Origin: an uncultured Porphyromonadaceae bacterium
GTDB lineage: Bacteria; Bacteroidota; Bacteroidia; Bacteroidales; Muribaculaceae
Length of the DNA: 64,000 nucleotides
Assembly: GCA_947178215.1 (NCBI GenBank)
Contig: CAMWXJ010000003.1
Coordinates: forward strand, 1 to 64,000
Direction: 5' to 3'
Shown here: piece after piece, positions 1 through 8,764 of the stretch
How the letters are laid out: each line of letters starts with the position of its first letter
How positions within the stretch are numbered: position 1 is the first letter of the stretch
The notes under the pieces: generated by a model
What the model was told of the DNA's origin: nothing
What the model saw: only the letters and a program-made list of their open reading frames with translations
Databases searched by the model: none
Made by a program: the position numbers and the translations under genes

Positions 1-1
1 G

Positions 2-89
2 CGGAGTGACCGAGATTCGAACTCGGGATACCCTTTTGGGGTATACACGCTTTCCAGGCGTGCCTCTTCAGCCACTCGAGCATCACTCC
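2..89 (-). tRNA. tRNA-Ser(GGA)
   Basis: Read on the minus strand, the segment folds as a class II tRNA. The 7-bp acceptor stem pairs GGAGTGA (83-89) with TCACTCC (3-9). The anticodon loop CTGGAAA gives anticodon GGA for serine. A long variable arm (TACCCC / AAAAGGGTA) and a T-arm with GTTCGAATC follow. The long variable arm is typical of tRNA-Ser. The CCA end is not clearly encoded. It is a stand-alone tRNA with no neighbouring RNA genes in the window. Confidence 0.95.
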
Positions 90-263
90 ATTGCTGTCTA
101 AAAAGTTGCGTGGCCGCTTTTACGGCTGCAAAGGTAGTCATTATTTTTGAATCGGCAATGATTAGCCTCCGTTTTTTCGCAACATTATTCATTAATGTGC
201 AAAAAAGCGGAGGCTGTAATGCTTGGGGGCGGCCTGTTTTCACTCGGGCCTATGTCGGGCAAC

Positions 264-2552
264 TCACGTAAGAGCTATTCTCCCCGATATATTCTGGCGG
301 CCTGAATAGTTGTTGTCACGCATCTTGGCATAGGCTCGCAAGAACTTGCGTATGCCCGACACCATTTCTTGTGTCTCTTGGAGCAGGTTGAGGTACACGT
401 ACAGTACAGTCATAGCGTCGGGGTCACCCTCGCGCAAATGCTCATAGAGCTTGTGATATTTGTCGGAGATGCAGTCCTTGATTTCGTCGCAATGGCGGCG
501 CAGGAGATTCACAGTCGACACGTCCGACATATTCATCATGTCGAGCATATCATTGTAGAGCACGCCCACGGCTGTGCGGACCTCCTCATAGTCGGCAAGA
601 TATTCTTTCGGCAGCGGACGGAAATTATTTTCCACATGCTCTTTGCATATTTCGTTGATGCGACGGAGATTATAGAGAATCGACATGCAGCAGTTGTTGC
701 CGAGATAAAACCACGTGCTCTTTTCGAGAGCCGTCTCGTGGCTCAGACGTCGCAGGCACAGCGTAGCGCGCCTGCGGTTGCTTTTGAGCATATCTTTCCA
801 TTTTGAAAGCAGCCTGTCGCTCCTACCGAGCGTGCGCACATCATCCTTGACAAAGGCTTCCGTTACAGCGCGATATGCGTCGCCGGCCACCGTTAAGAAC
901 TTAATCTGAGAGCCGTTGAGATAGGTAAGGAAAAGCGGCCATGCCTGGGCTGTGTCGTTGGTCGAGAGAATGGTCTGGAACAGAGTATCACCTTCCTCCT
1001 CCACCTTTTTCATGCGGAAACGACGGTTGCTCCTTATAATCAGCACCACAGTCAGCACCGCGGCGAGCATCATCACCCATTGTCCGCCGTAGTGCATGCC
1101 GAGCACTATTATGCCGGCACCGATAAATGCGACACCCGCGGTGAGAAACCATCCGCCGATAACCGAAATGACGCCGGTGATACGGAACACAGCACTCTCG
1201 CGCCCCCAGGCGCGGTCGGCCAGCGAAGTACCCATAGCCACCATAAATGTCACAAAAGTGGTAGAGAGCGGCAATTTGAGCGAAGTGCCCACAGCTATCA
1301 GCGCGCCGGCGAGAACGAGGTTGACCGAACCGCGGATAAGGTCGAAAGCCGCACCCTGATCCATTATGGTCTCATCGGTGTTGAATCGTCTGTTGAACCA
1401 GCGGCGCACGCGCGGAGGTGTGACACTGCGTACCCATGCCACGAACGCTAGCGACCAGCGCACCAGGCGGCGTGCTATACGCGACGAGCCAAACATCTCG
1501 TCTCCGCCCGACTGGCTGCCGAGGCCGATTTCGGTCTGCGACACTCGGCGCGCCTTTTTCGACGTTACGAGCGCCACCACCATGATGATTCCTGCACCCA
1601 CGAGGAAAAACAGCGGGGTGTTCGACGGACCGTTGAGCGAGCCCATAAGGAAGCCCTTGGCGTCGCCGGCGCCGTTGGCAGCGTAGTCCTGGAACGAGGC
1701 GAGGCCGGTAAGCGGCACGCCGATAAAGTTTACGAGGTCGTTGCCGGCAAAAGCCATGGCGAGAGCAAATGTACCCAAAAGCACAATCACCTTCAACACA
1801 TTTACTTTCAGCACGTGGAGCAATTGCATAAGCAGGGTGAAGAATGCAAAGCACGCACCTATTATAAGCCATGTGTTGTCCTTAATCCACGCCTTGACAT
1901 CGGGCGTCATGAAAGCGAGGTCCTTGGCACCCTTGATAAGCAGGAAGTAGATGATTGCGGTAGAGCATATGCCACCGAATATGCCTATCTTCCATTTCAG
2001 CCGGCTGCGATAGTTGAAAGAGAACACTATGCGCGACAGGAACTGCACAACTGTGCCGAACACAAAGGCTATCGCCACCGACAAGAATATGCCTATGATG
2101 ACCGACAGGGCCTTGCCGGTGTTGAGCAGGTCGCCCAATCCGAGGCCGGTGTCATCGGCCGCGAGTTTGAGAAGCGCTACCACAAAGGAGGCACCGAGCA
2201 ACTCAAACACCATAGACACGGTGGTCGACGTAGGCATGCCGAGCGTGTTGAACACGTCAAGAAGGATGATGTCGGTCACCATCACAGCCATGAAGATGCA
2301 GGTCAGGTCATAATACGAAAAATGCTCGGGCCTGAAAATGCCGTGTCGGGCTATGTCCATCATGCCGTTGCTCATTGCGGCGCCTATGAACACACCTATC
2401 GACGCAACAATCATGATGCGCTTGAAGGAGGCCGCCTTAGAGCCTATCGCGGAATTGAGAAAGTTGACAGCGTCGTTGCTCACCCCCACCGACAGGTCGA
2501 AGATTGCGAGCAGGAACAGGAATATCACGACGCAAAGAAACAAAATGTCCAT
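264..2552 (-). CDS. PiT-family inorganic phosphate transporter with PhoU-like C-terminal region
   Basis: This is an inner-membrane phosphate permease of the PiT (inorganic phosphate transporter / SLC20) family. The N-terminal signature is visible (GVSNDAVNFLNSAIGSKAAS near residue 23), as is the repeated partner motif TLGMPTSTTVSMVFEL in the first half and a second copy of the family repeat (LKLPLSTTFVTFMVAMGTSLADRAWG) past residue 400. Many hydrophobic segments lie between residues 1 and 520. The last ~200 residues are soluble and helical and resemble PhoU. At 762 residues it is longer than a basic PiT protein, which fits the transporter-plus-PhoU-like architecture common in Bacteroidota. 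It reads away from the two-component pair just upstream (2607-4770, same strand), so control by that pair is possible but not shown. Confidence 0.9.
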   Translation of the reverse strand: MDILFLCVVIFLFLLAIFDLSVGVSNDAVNFLNSAIGSKAASFKRIMIVASIGVFIGAAMSNGMMDIARHGIFRPEHFSYYDLTCIFMAVMVTDIILLDVFNTLGMPTSTTVSMVFELLGASFVVALLKLAADDTGLGLGDLLNTGKALSVIIGIFLSVAIAFVFGTVVQFLSRIVFSFNYRSRLKWKIGIFGGICSTAIIYFLLIKGAKDLAFMTPDVKAWIKDNTWLIIGACFAFFTLLMQLLHVLKVNVLKVIVLLGTFALAMAFAGNDLVNFIGVPLTGLASFQDYAANGAGDAKGFLMGSLNGPSNTPLFFLVGAGIIMVVALVTSKKARRVSQTEIGLGSQSGGDEMFGSSRIARRLVRWSLAFVAWVRSVTPPRVRRWFNRRFNTDETIMDQGAAFDLIRGSVNLVLAGALIAVGTSLKLPLSTTFVTFMVAMGTSLADRAWGRESAVFRITGVISVIGGWFLTAGVAFIGAGIIVLGMHYGGQWVMMLAAVLTVVLIIRSNRRFRMKKVEEEGDTLFQTILSTNDTAQAWPLFLTYLNGSQIKFLTVAGDAYRAVTEAFVKDDVRTLGRSDRLLSKWKDMLKSNRRRATLCLRRLSHETALEKSTWFYLGNNCCMSILYNLRRINEICKEHVENNFRPLPKEYLADYEEVRTAVGVLYNDMLDMMNMSDVSTVNLLRRHCDEIKDCISDKYHKLYEHLREGDPDAMTVLYVYLNLLQETQEMVSGIRKFLRAYAKMRDNNYSGRQNISGRIALT

Positions 2553-2585
2553 TAATTCTTAGTTACCTTAGTTCTTATACTATAA

Positions 2586-2593
2586 CAAAGGTA
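2586..2593 (-). promoter_or_regulatory. Bacteroidota -7 box upstream of the PiT gene
   Basis: On the minus strand the sequence reads TACCTTTG, a perfect TAnnTTTG -7 element, about 33 bases upstream of the start codon at 2552. No good TTG -33 element lies at the expected spacing. The PiT gene may therefore be transcribed separately from the kinase gene that ends at 2607. Confidence 0.5.
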
Positions 2594-2606
2594 AGGCAAG
2601 AATATG

Positions 2607-4073
2607 TCATAAATGTTTCAAAATTTTTAAGCTTGTGTTAAGCCTTGATGCCGGGAGAGAAAAAATAAATTCCAGCCCGCCGGTGCAGAGATTGGTGGCC
2701 GTGATGCTGCCGCCGTGCCACAGCACAGCGTTCTTGACTATCGCCAGGCCCAGGCCCGTACCACCCACCTGACGCGACCGCCCTTTGTCGACACGGTAAA
2801 AACGCTCGAATATACGCTCGATATGCTCCGGTGCGACACCGGAGCCGTTATCGGCCACGCTAAACTCTATCATGCCGCCCGACACCGGATGCGCGCCAAG
2901 AGTCACGATACTGCCCCCGGAATATTTAATGGCATTGTCGATGAGATTGCGAAACACCGAAGTAAGCAGCGAGGCGTTTCCGTCGACCATGCATTCCGAT
3001 GGGATGTTGTCGATGATAGAGATACCCTTGTCGGCAGCCATATGACTGAACTCCTCGCATACCTCGGCCACGAGCCTACCTGCGTCGACCGGCTCACGCG
3101 CAATATTGTCGCCTCCGTCCTCAATACGCGTTATCACCGACACGTCGGCAAGCAGTCGGCTGAGGCGTGAGTTGGCCTGATAGCAGCGTTCGAGAAACTC
3201 TTTCCGCTTGTCGACATTCATGTCGGGGTGGTCGATGAGCGTTTCGAGGCATACTTGCATGGCAGCCACGGGAGTTTTCAGCTCATGGTTGATGTTGTTT
3301 GTCAGCTCGCGCTTTATACGTATCTTCTCACGCTCCTGCCAGAGGGCTATCTTGTGCTGTCGGTCGCGGTCGGCCACGGCCTGCTGCAACTTCGCATACA
3401 TCCTCACGATATGATTAGATATGTCGCCAAGCTCGTCGTGCGGAAACGGCTGCGCGTCGTAGATGCGGTCGCCGCGTTCGGCCTTTTTGGCAAAGTCGCG
3501 CAACCGCTCCACATATCGCCCTATGCGTCTTGTGGCAAAAAAGCCGGCGAGGCTCATCATTATAGTAACCACAAGCATGAACCATAGAAACGCATAGTCG
3601 GCCGACAGCAACTGATGCAGCGACACGGAATATGGAATCGCCGTACGCACGATAAACCTTTCACCACTCTTGGCCGCATAAAAATACGTGTTGCCGGTGC
3701 TCTTGCTATGGCGGCGCAACGCATATCCCTCCCCTTTGTGTATGGCAGCAGCAATCTCTTCGCGGTCAAGATGATTGGTGCCCGGCAGCGAGTCGAGCGA
3801 GTTGTCGTATACCACATTGCCGGCGTGGTCTATCACGCTGACACGTATATCGGAGGGAAGCGGTATCGTAGGGAGCGACACATCTCCGGAGCGCTCCATA
3901 TTCTCCAGTATAGCGTCATTGACGGTTTGGAGCCTGACGTTAAGCTCCTCGGCCTTGAATTGCTTCTCACGGTTGTACTGAAACAGGGCGAAGCAGCCGA
4001 GCAGCAGCCATGAATAGGCGAACAGACCGAGAAACAGTCGGCGGTGATAAGTCAGCTTAAACACTGAAACCAT
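2607..4073 (-). CDS. membrane sensor histidine kinase (PhoR/HAMP type)
   Basis: A transmembrane histidine kinase of 488 residues from the ATG at 4071-4073. This start makes the protein begin MVSVFKLTYHRR and overlap the response-regulator stop by 17 bases. A longer frame from 4148 adds 25 residues with no membrane character and runs deep into the regulator gene. TM1 is at about 13-32, followed by an extracytoplasmic sensor stretch, TM2 at about 161-180, a HAMP linker, a HisKA H-box (NNINHELKTPVAA, His about 263), an N-box NLIDNAIKYS, and G-boxes DNGSGVAPEH and GGTGLGLAIVK. It pairs with the OmpR-type regulator directly upstream. The position next to a phosphate transporter makes a PhoR-like role plausible, but that is inference. 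Confidence 0.9.
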   Translation of the reverse strand: MVSVFKLTYHRRLFLGLFAYSWLLLGCFALFQYNREKQFKAEELNVRLQTVNDAILENMERSGDVSLPTIPLPSDIRVSVIDHAGNVVYDNSLDSLPGTNHLDREEIAAAIHKGEGYALRRHSKSTGNTYFYAAKSGERFIVRTAIPYSVSLHQLLSADYAFLWFMLVVTIMMSLAGFFATRRIGRYVERLRDFAKKAERGDRIYDAQPFPHDELGDISNHIVRMYAKLQQAVADRDRQHKIALWQEREKIRIKRELTNNINHELKTPVAAMQVCLETLIDHPDMNVDKRKEFLERCYQANSRLSRLLADVSVITRIEDGGDNIAREPVDAGRLVAEVCEEFSHMAADKGISIIDNIPSECMVDGNASLLTSVFRNLIDNAIKYSGGSIVTLGAHPVSGGMIEFSVADNGSGVAPEHIERIFERFYRVDKGRSRQVGGTGLGLAIVKNAVLWHGGSITATNLCTGGLEFIFSLPASRLNTSLKILKHL

Positions 4074-4770
4074 AGCCGTAAGCTGGTTTTGTGACGATAA
4101 ACCTGCCATAAGCCCCGAGTTTTGAGCGCAAACGCGTGATGTTGACATCGACGACGCGGTCCACGACTATCACCTCCTCGGGCCACACGGCTTTCAGTAT
4201 CTCTTCGCGAGTAAACACCCTGCCGGGGTTACGCATAAGCAGCGAGAGTATCTCGAACTCCTTGCGCGGCATCCGCACCTCCTCGCCGTCGACACGGCAT
4301 ATCTTACGCTCCGGCGAGAGTGACAAGCCGTCGAAAGTGATGAAGCCTTCTTCGTTATGCTCCCGTCCTACTGCACCGGCCGGTGCCTGCCCCGCCGTGC
4401 GGCGAAGCACAGTCTTCACCCTCGCAAGCACATTGCGTATTGAATAGGGCTTGGTGATATAGTCGTCGGCACCGAGTTCAAGGCCGGCAATCATATCGTC
4501 CTCGGCATCCTTGGCGGTGCAGAAAATCACCGGTATCGACGCCGTGGCCTGGCGCTTTTTGAGAATAGAAGCGAGCTGTGTGCCGCTTATATCGCCCATC
4601 ATTATGTCAAGCAATATAAGCGACACACCGCTAAGGTCGAGCGCAAGCACCTCCTCGGCGCTATGGGCCGTCACCACGTCATAGCCTGCTTCCACGAGGT
4701 TAAAACGCAGTGCCTCACATAAGGTCTCTTCGTCGTCTACGACAAGTATCTTCGGTTTGTTTTGTGCCAT
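4057..4770 (-). CDS. OmpR/PhoB-family response regulator
   Basis: A DNA-binding response regulator of 237 residues. The receiver domain (about 5-120) has the acidic pair VDDEE, the phospho-acceptor Asp in LILLDIMMGD (about D55) and the conserved Lys in DYITKPYS. The C-terminal winged helix (about 140-237) contains the OmpR signatures REEILKAVWP and VDVNITRLRSKLG and ends ITRLRSKLGAYGRF...YGYGFSV. It is the first gene of a two-gene unit with the histidine kinase. The kinase start lies inside the end of this gene, so translation is probably coupled. The downstream PiT gene suggests, but does not prove, a PhoB-like function. Confidence 0.93.
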   Translation of the reverse strand: MAQNKPKILVVDDEETLCEALRFNLVEAGYDVVTAHSAEEVLALDLSGVSLILLDIMMGDISGTQLASILKKRQATASIPVIFCTAKDAEDDMIAGLELGADDYITKPYSIRNVLARVKTVLRRTAGQAPAGAVGREHNEEGFITFDGLSLSPERKICRVDGEEVRMPRKEFEILSLLMRNPGRVFTREEILKAVWPEEVIVVDRVVDVNITRLRSKLGAYGRFIVTKPAYGYGFSV

Positions 4771-4811
4771 ATCTCTGCAAACGGGGGCGGAAGTTCGAGT
4801 GTTCCCGGCTA

Positions 4812-4819
4812 CAAAGATA
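4812..4819 (-). promoter_or_regulatory. -7 box upstream of the response regulator
   Basis: The minus strand reads TATCTTTG, a TAnnTTTG element about 41 bases before the ATG at 4770. No TTG is found 19-21 bases further upstream, so the -33 part is weak. Confidence 0.5.
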
Positions 4820-4883
4820 TAGCTTAAAACATTAGTTTGGATTTTGTCACCGGTATCTTTAACAAAAACTTAACGGCAACGCG

Positions 4884-7118
4884 TCATTTCGGCAACAGAA
4901 TCGAGGTCACGCTCTGCGCCGGCGCCATAAACAGGCGGGCACGTATCTGGCAGCCCTGCGGGGCGCTGAACGGCCCGGTGTAGAGCGTGGAGGCCGATGT
5001 CGGTTCGGTGCCGTCGAGTGTGTAGCGTATCTCGCCCATGCCGTCGGGATAGGCCGTGTTCATCGTCACCGTGCCATCGGAAATCATGATTCCAGGCTGG
5101 CGGAGATAGAAGTCATGGCCGTCGGCGGCCCAGCGGGGCATCTCGGCGGTGACAAGACCGAAGTAGTCGGCGTCGGCTATCGTTGCCGACGCATTGTGGG
5201 CGCGCTCGGCCAGACCGAGTATGCGCGGCAGCAGGTAGCGCTCCACCATGGCGCGCGAGCGTACCGTCTCGGCAAAGAGCGTGGCCGAAATACCCTCGGC
5301 GGCGGGAGCTCCGGGAGCTACCTCCTCGCGTGTGGCGTGGAGCGGCTTGAACTCATCCACGATGCCGCCCCAGGTCAGGCCCGGCTCTTCGGGATGACCG
5401 GTATATTTCATATCGAAATACAGATAGTCGACATTAGAGAGCACCACAGGATAGCCCTTGTGCGACGTCTGATAGTCGCGCTTGCCGGAATAGGTCCAGC
5501 GGTTGACATAAAATGTCACGGGGCGCACCACGGCGTCGTATTCCAGCGAGTGGTCGAGAGCTATCTCTTCCCAGCCGGCAATCTTTATCCCTCGCTCAGC
5601 GGCCAGACGTGCCACACGCTCGTTGAAGTAGGCGTGCACGCCGCGCTGGTCGGCGATGCCGTTGGCGGATTTCAGAGCGGCCACGGCGGGCGAGCCGTCC
5701 CACGCGTAGTCGGCTACCTCGTCGCCTCCGATATGTATGGCGGGCAGCTTTATGTCGGCCTTGGCGTAAATATCCTTTATGCCATCCATTACCGCGCCAA
5801 GAAATCTGTATGTTCCCTCTATGGCCGGGTTTATGATGTTGTCGGTGTAGTCCTGTGCAGTGACATACCTCGAGGTGTCGCCCTGCTCCGCAAGAGTCAT
5901 GGACGCGTCGCCGGCGTGGCGCCTACGGTAGTTCATCGCCATGATTGCAGCGCGGCTATGGCCCGGAGTATCGAGCTCGGGAAGAATCGTCACGCCCTTG
6001 CTGTCGGCATATTTGAGCAGTTCAACAAAATCGTCAACGGAATAATAGCCGCTTGCCGGCGCTCCCGAGTCGGGATTGCCGTCGCCGCTGTAACTCCCTT
6101 TGAGATAGGGCACGTCGTCGGTCTCGGTATATCCGCGGCGGGCGCCCACGGAAGTTAACTCGGGCAATCCGGGTATCTCAATGCGCCAGCCCTCGTCGTC
6201 GCCGAGATGAAAGTGAAGAGTATTGAGGCCGTAACGCGCCAACAGGTCGATTATCTGCTTGACATCCTCCTTACCGATAAAGTTGCGCGACACGTCGAGC
6301 ATGAAACCGCGATAACGATAGTCGGCCCAATCCTCGATTGTGGCCTCCGGAACATTGCCTTCTCCGTCGGCGCTCTCTGCGATACGTCGCTCCAACATGG
6401 CGACAATTGCGTCGGGATGCTCGCTGTTGGTCATCACCATTACAGTGTCGGCGCCTATTTCCGCGCGGTAATAGTCCGTGCGGCCATCATCGACCCGGAC
6501 CACTTTTACAGGACCGGGCTTAACGTTGCCCTTGCCGAGAGTTACCGACTTGGGCGTAGGAATCTGCATGTACGCACCGGCGTGGAAAGCGGAGCGCAGA
6601 CTATCGTTCACTGCATACGCTTCGTCACCGTACACCATTGAGTCGTGGCCGTCGACTGTGCGCCACTGCTCGGGACGCATCGTGATAGGCTTGCGCTCCA
6701 CAGTGGCAGCAACAGGCTTGCCTGCCGCTACGAGGTGCATGCCGTCGGGGCGGAAGCTCTGTGTGGTGAGTGCGCCGGCAGTCGCTATGTCGACTATTAT
6801 GGTGTCGCCGGCCACCGCTTCGGCGAAGCGCGGAGAGCCCACCGCCACATAACCCGGCAATATCTCTATCACAGTGTCGGCGCGGTCGACGGGCGTCATG
6901 GCCGACTTGAACATCTTGAAGGCGAGACGGTCAAACGGACCGTCGGCAACGATTGTAAACCTTTGTGTCCAGCTCTTGTTGCCTTGCTCATCTATACTGT
7001 TGCCAAGAGTTTCCCAAATTATCTGCGGTTGCGCAGCTTCTTTGGCGGGAGTACACATTGACAGCGATGTAGCTATCGCCACCGCCGCACCTGTCTTTAT
7101 CACGGTATCTTTAATCAT
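4884..7118 (-). CDS. GH20 beta-N-acetylhexosaminidase lipoprotein
   Basis: A secreted exo-acting beta-N-acetylhexosaminidase, 744 residues. It removes terminal GlcNAc/GalNAc from host glycans, chitobiose-type or peptidoglycan-derived sugars. The N-terminus carries a lipoprotein signal ending SLSMC (lipobox Cys about 22). A GH20b-like domain precedes the TIM barrel, which starts near RGFMLDVSRNF. The barrel contains HLGDDEGWRIEIPGLPEL and the catalytic Asp-Glu pair in HIGGDEVADYAW (about D466/E467). A C-terminal chitobiase-like beta domain follows (residues about 665-740, RYTLDGTEP). No adjacent SusCD or other glycosidase is present, so it is not in an obvious polysaccharide utilization locus. 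Confidence 0.93.
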   Translation of the reverse strand: MIKDTVIKTGAAVAIATSLSMCTPAKEAAQPQIIWETLGNSIDEQGNKSWTQRFTIVADGPFDRLAFKMFKSAMTPVDRADTVIEILPGYVAVGSPRFAEAVAGDTIIVDIATAGALTTQSFRPDGMHLVAAGKPVAATVERKPITMRPEQWRTVDGHDSMVYGDEAYAVNDSLRSAFHAGAYMQIPTPKSVTLGKGNVKPGPVKVVRVDDGRTDYYRAEIGADTVMVMTNSEHPDAIVAMLERRIAESADGEGNVPEATIEDWADYRYRGFMLDVSRNFIGKEDVKQIIDLLARYGLNTLHFHLGDDEGWRIEIPGLPELTSVGARRGYTETDDVPYLKGSYSGDGNPDSGAPASGYYSVDDFVELLKYADSKGVTILPELDTPGHSRAAIMAMNYRRRHAGDASMTLAEQGDTSRYVTAQDYTDNIINPAIEGTYRFLGAVMDGIKDIYAKADIKLPAIHIGGDEVADYAWDGSPAVAALKSANGIADQRGVHAYFNERVARLAAERGIKIAGWEEIALDHSLEYDAVVRPVTFYVNRWTYSGKRDYQTSHKGYPVVLSNVDYLYFDMKYTGHPEEPGLTWGGIVDEFKPLHATREEVAPGAPAAEGISATLFAETVRSRAMVERYLLPRILGLAERAHNASATIADADYFGLVTAEMPRWAADGHDFYLRQPGIMISDGTVTMNTAYPDGMGEIRYTLDGTEPTSASTLYTGPFSAPQGCQIRARLFMAPAQSVTSILLPK

Positions 7119-7168
7119 GTTGTTTTTTTGGGGATGATTGGCTTGCGCCCCTGTCGGGGGCTTCGGTA

Positions 7169-7176
7169 CAAAGATA
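7169..7176 (-). promoter_or_regulatory. -7 box upstream of the GH20 gene
   Basis: The minus strand reads TATCTTTG, a TAnnTTTG element 50 bases before the ATG at 7118. The -33 element is not clear. Confidence 0.5.
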
Positions 7177-7233
7177 GTCTCTTTTTACGAATAAATCGCA
7201 CCGGCACACAATAAACCGGCACCACTTTTCGTT

Positions 7234-7252
7234 GCAGTAGCGACGCTACTGC
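7234..7252. promoter_or_regulatory. 19-bp palindrome between divergent genes (possible operator)
   Basis: The arms GCAGTAGCG and CGCTACTGC are perfect reverse complements around a single A. A one-base centre is too small for an RNA hairpin loop, so a binding site for a dimeric regulator is more likely. It lies about 80 bp before the GltD-like start at 7331 and 58 bp upstream of the GH20 -7 box, so it could serve either gene. Confidence 0.4.
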
Positions 7253-7330
7253 GTATGCCGCGCAGGCAACTCATCCGCAGTAACGTTTCAGTCAACCATT
7301 TAGAATCTTCACGTATTTTAATTTCCGACA

Positions 7331-8656
7331 ATGGAAGGAAACTTCAAGGAAGTAAACGAAAGCTACACGGTGGCCGAAGCTATCGCCGAAGCCAAACGCT
7401 GCCTTCACTGCAAGGTGCCTTCATGCAAGAAGGGTTGCCCGATAAGCAACGACATCCCCGACTGGATAGGCGAGCTTGCCAAAGGCAACTTCGGCAACGC
7501 CGTAGCTATTATCAACCGTCGCAGCAACCTCCCGGCCGTATGCGGCCGTGTGTGTGCCCATGAGCAACAGTGCGAAGGCAACTGTGTCCTCAACAAGAAA
7601 GGGGCGCATATCAACATCGGCAAGCTCGAACGCTTTGTCGCCGACTTCGACTCAAACGTACACCTCAACCACGAAGCTATCCCCGAGAAGAGCCGAGGCC
7701 GAGTGGCCGTAGTTGGCAGCGGACCGGCCGGACTGACTATCGCCGGCGATCTATCGCGCCGAGGCTTCGCCGTAGAGATATTCGAGATGGAGGGTGAGGC
7801 CGGAGGCGTACTTATGTTCGGCATCCCGGAATACCGCCTGCCCAAAGAGGTGGTGCGCCGCGAAATCAAGAAAATCGAAAACCTCGGCGTGGTGTTTCAT
7901 CTTCAGACCACTATCGGCGTAGAGATTACAATCGACGACCTTTTCGCCCACGGCTTCGACGCCATTTTCATCGGCACCGGTACCGGTGTGCCCAAACGCC
8001 TCACCGTCCCCGGCAACCGTCATCCCGCAGTACGCCAGGCCATACGCTATCTGCGCCGCGTGAGCCTCTACGAGAACGGCTACATACCCCAGGCCGATGT
8101 CATAGTAGGCAAGAACGACCGCGTGTTTATCGTAGGGTGCGGCAACACAGCCATGGATGCCGCCCGTACCGCTCTGCGCATGGGCGCAGCCGAAGTCACT
8201 GTCATCTACCACCGCACCATAAACGAGATGACGGCTCTCCGCGCTGAGTACGACGACGCCGTTAAAGAGGGCGTCAAGTTTTTGTGGAAGTCATCGATAA
8301 CCGAAATCAAAGGGCGCCCCGAAAGCCCGAAGCTCGATAGCATAATCATCGATATCGACGGCGAAACAACCGAATTGCCGGCCGACCATGTCGTAATGGC
8401 GATAGGCAGCGCGCCGGCGGCACGCATCGTGTCGAGCACCAAAGGCATCAAAATCGACAACAAGGGCTATGTAATCACCACCGACACTCCCTACGGCATG
8501 AGCACCCGAAAGGGCGTGTTTGCCGGAGGCGACGTGACAAACCGTCCCGCCACTGTGGTCCACGCCATGCAGGACGCCAAGCTTGTGGCCGACGGCATCG
8601 CACGTTACGTCGACGCTATAAAGCTGCTCGACATCATCGACAACCACAAAGAGTGA
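7331..8656 (+). CDS. gltD: GltD-type NADPH-dependent FAD oxidoreductase (glutamate synthase small-chain family)
   Basis: A cytosolic FAD/NAD(P)H flavoprotein of the glutamate-synthase beta-subunit family, 441 residues. The N-terminal Fe-S region is complete: CLHCKVPSCKKGCP at about 24-37 and CGRVCAHEQQCEGNC at about 64-78. The FAD-binding site is VVGSGPAGLTIAGDLSRRG (about 131). A second dinucleotide site VGCGNTAMDAARTALRMGA binds NADPH, and GVFAGGDV closes the FAD fold. No large glutamate-synthase subunit or NfnA/SudB-like partner lies next to it. It could be a homomeric glutamate synthase-like enzyme or a partner of a subunit encoded elsewhere. Nearby glutamine genes are about 20 kb away. 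The exact substrate is not decided by the sequence. Confidence 0.85.
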   Translation: MEGNFKEVNESYTVAEAIAEAKRCLHCKVPSCKKGCPISNDIPDWIGELAKGNFGNAVAIINRRSNLPAVCGRVCAHEQQCEGNCVLNKKGAHINIGKLERFVADFDSNVHLNHEAIPEKSRGRVAVVGSGPAGLTIAGDLSRRGFAVEIFEMEGEAGGVLMFGIPEYRLPKEVVRREIKKIENLGVVFHLQTTIGVEITIDDLFAHGFDAIFIGTGTGVPKRLTVPGNRHPAVRQAIRYLRRVSLYENGYIPQADVIVGKNDRVFIVGCGNTAMDAARTALRMGAAEVTVIYHRTINEMTALRAEYDDAVKEGVKFLWKSSITEIKGRPESPKLDSIIIDIDGETTELPADHVVMAIGSAPAARIVSSTKGIKIDNKGYVITTDTPYGMSTRKGVFAGGDVTNRPATVVHAMQDAKLVADGIARYVDAIKLLDIIDNHKE

Positions 8657-8687
8657 TCCCACCCCGGTAAGGACGCACCACAACGAC

Positions 8688-8740
8688 ATCATAAGCCGGA
8701 CTCACCGCACACCTACGTGCAGGTCAGTCCGGCTTATGAT
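8688..8740. terminator. bidirectional terminator hairpin between convergent genes
   Basis: Perfect 15-bp inverted repeat: ATCATAAGCCGGACT (8688-8702) pairs with AGTCCGGCTTATGAT (8726-8740), with a 23-base loop containing a small GCAC/GTGC stem. It sits between the convergent gltD-like gene (ends 8656) and xylulokinase gene (ends 8765). There is no long U tract. Confidence 0.7.
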
Positions 8741-8764
8741 ATATCCCTGTTAGGATAAGAACGA

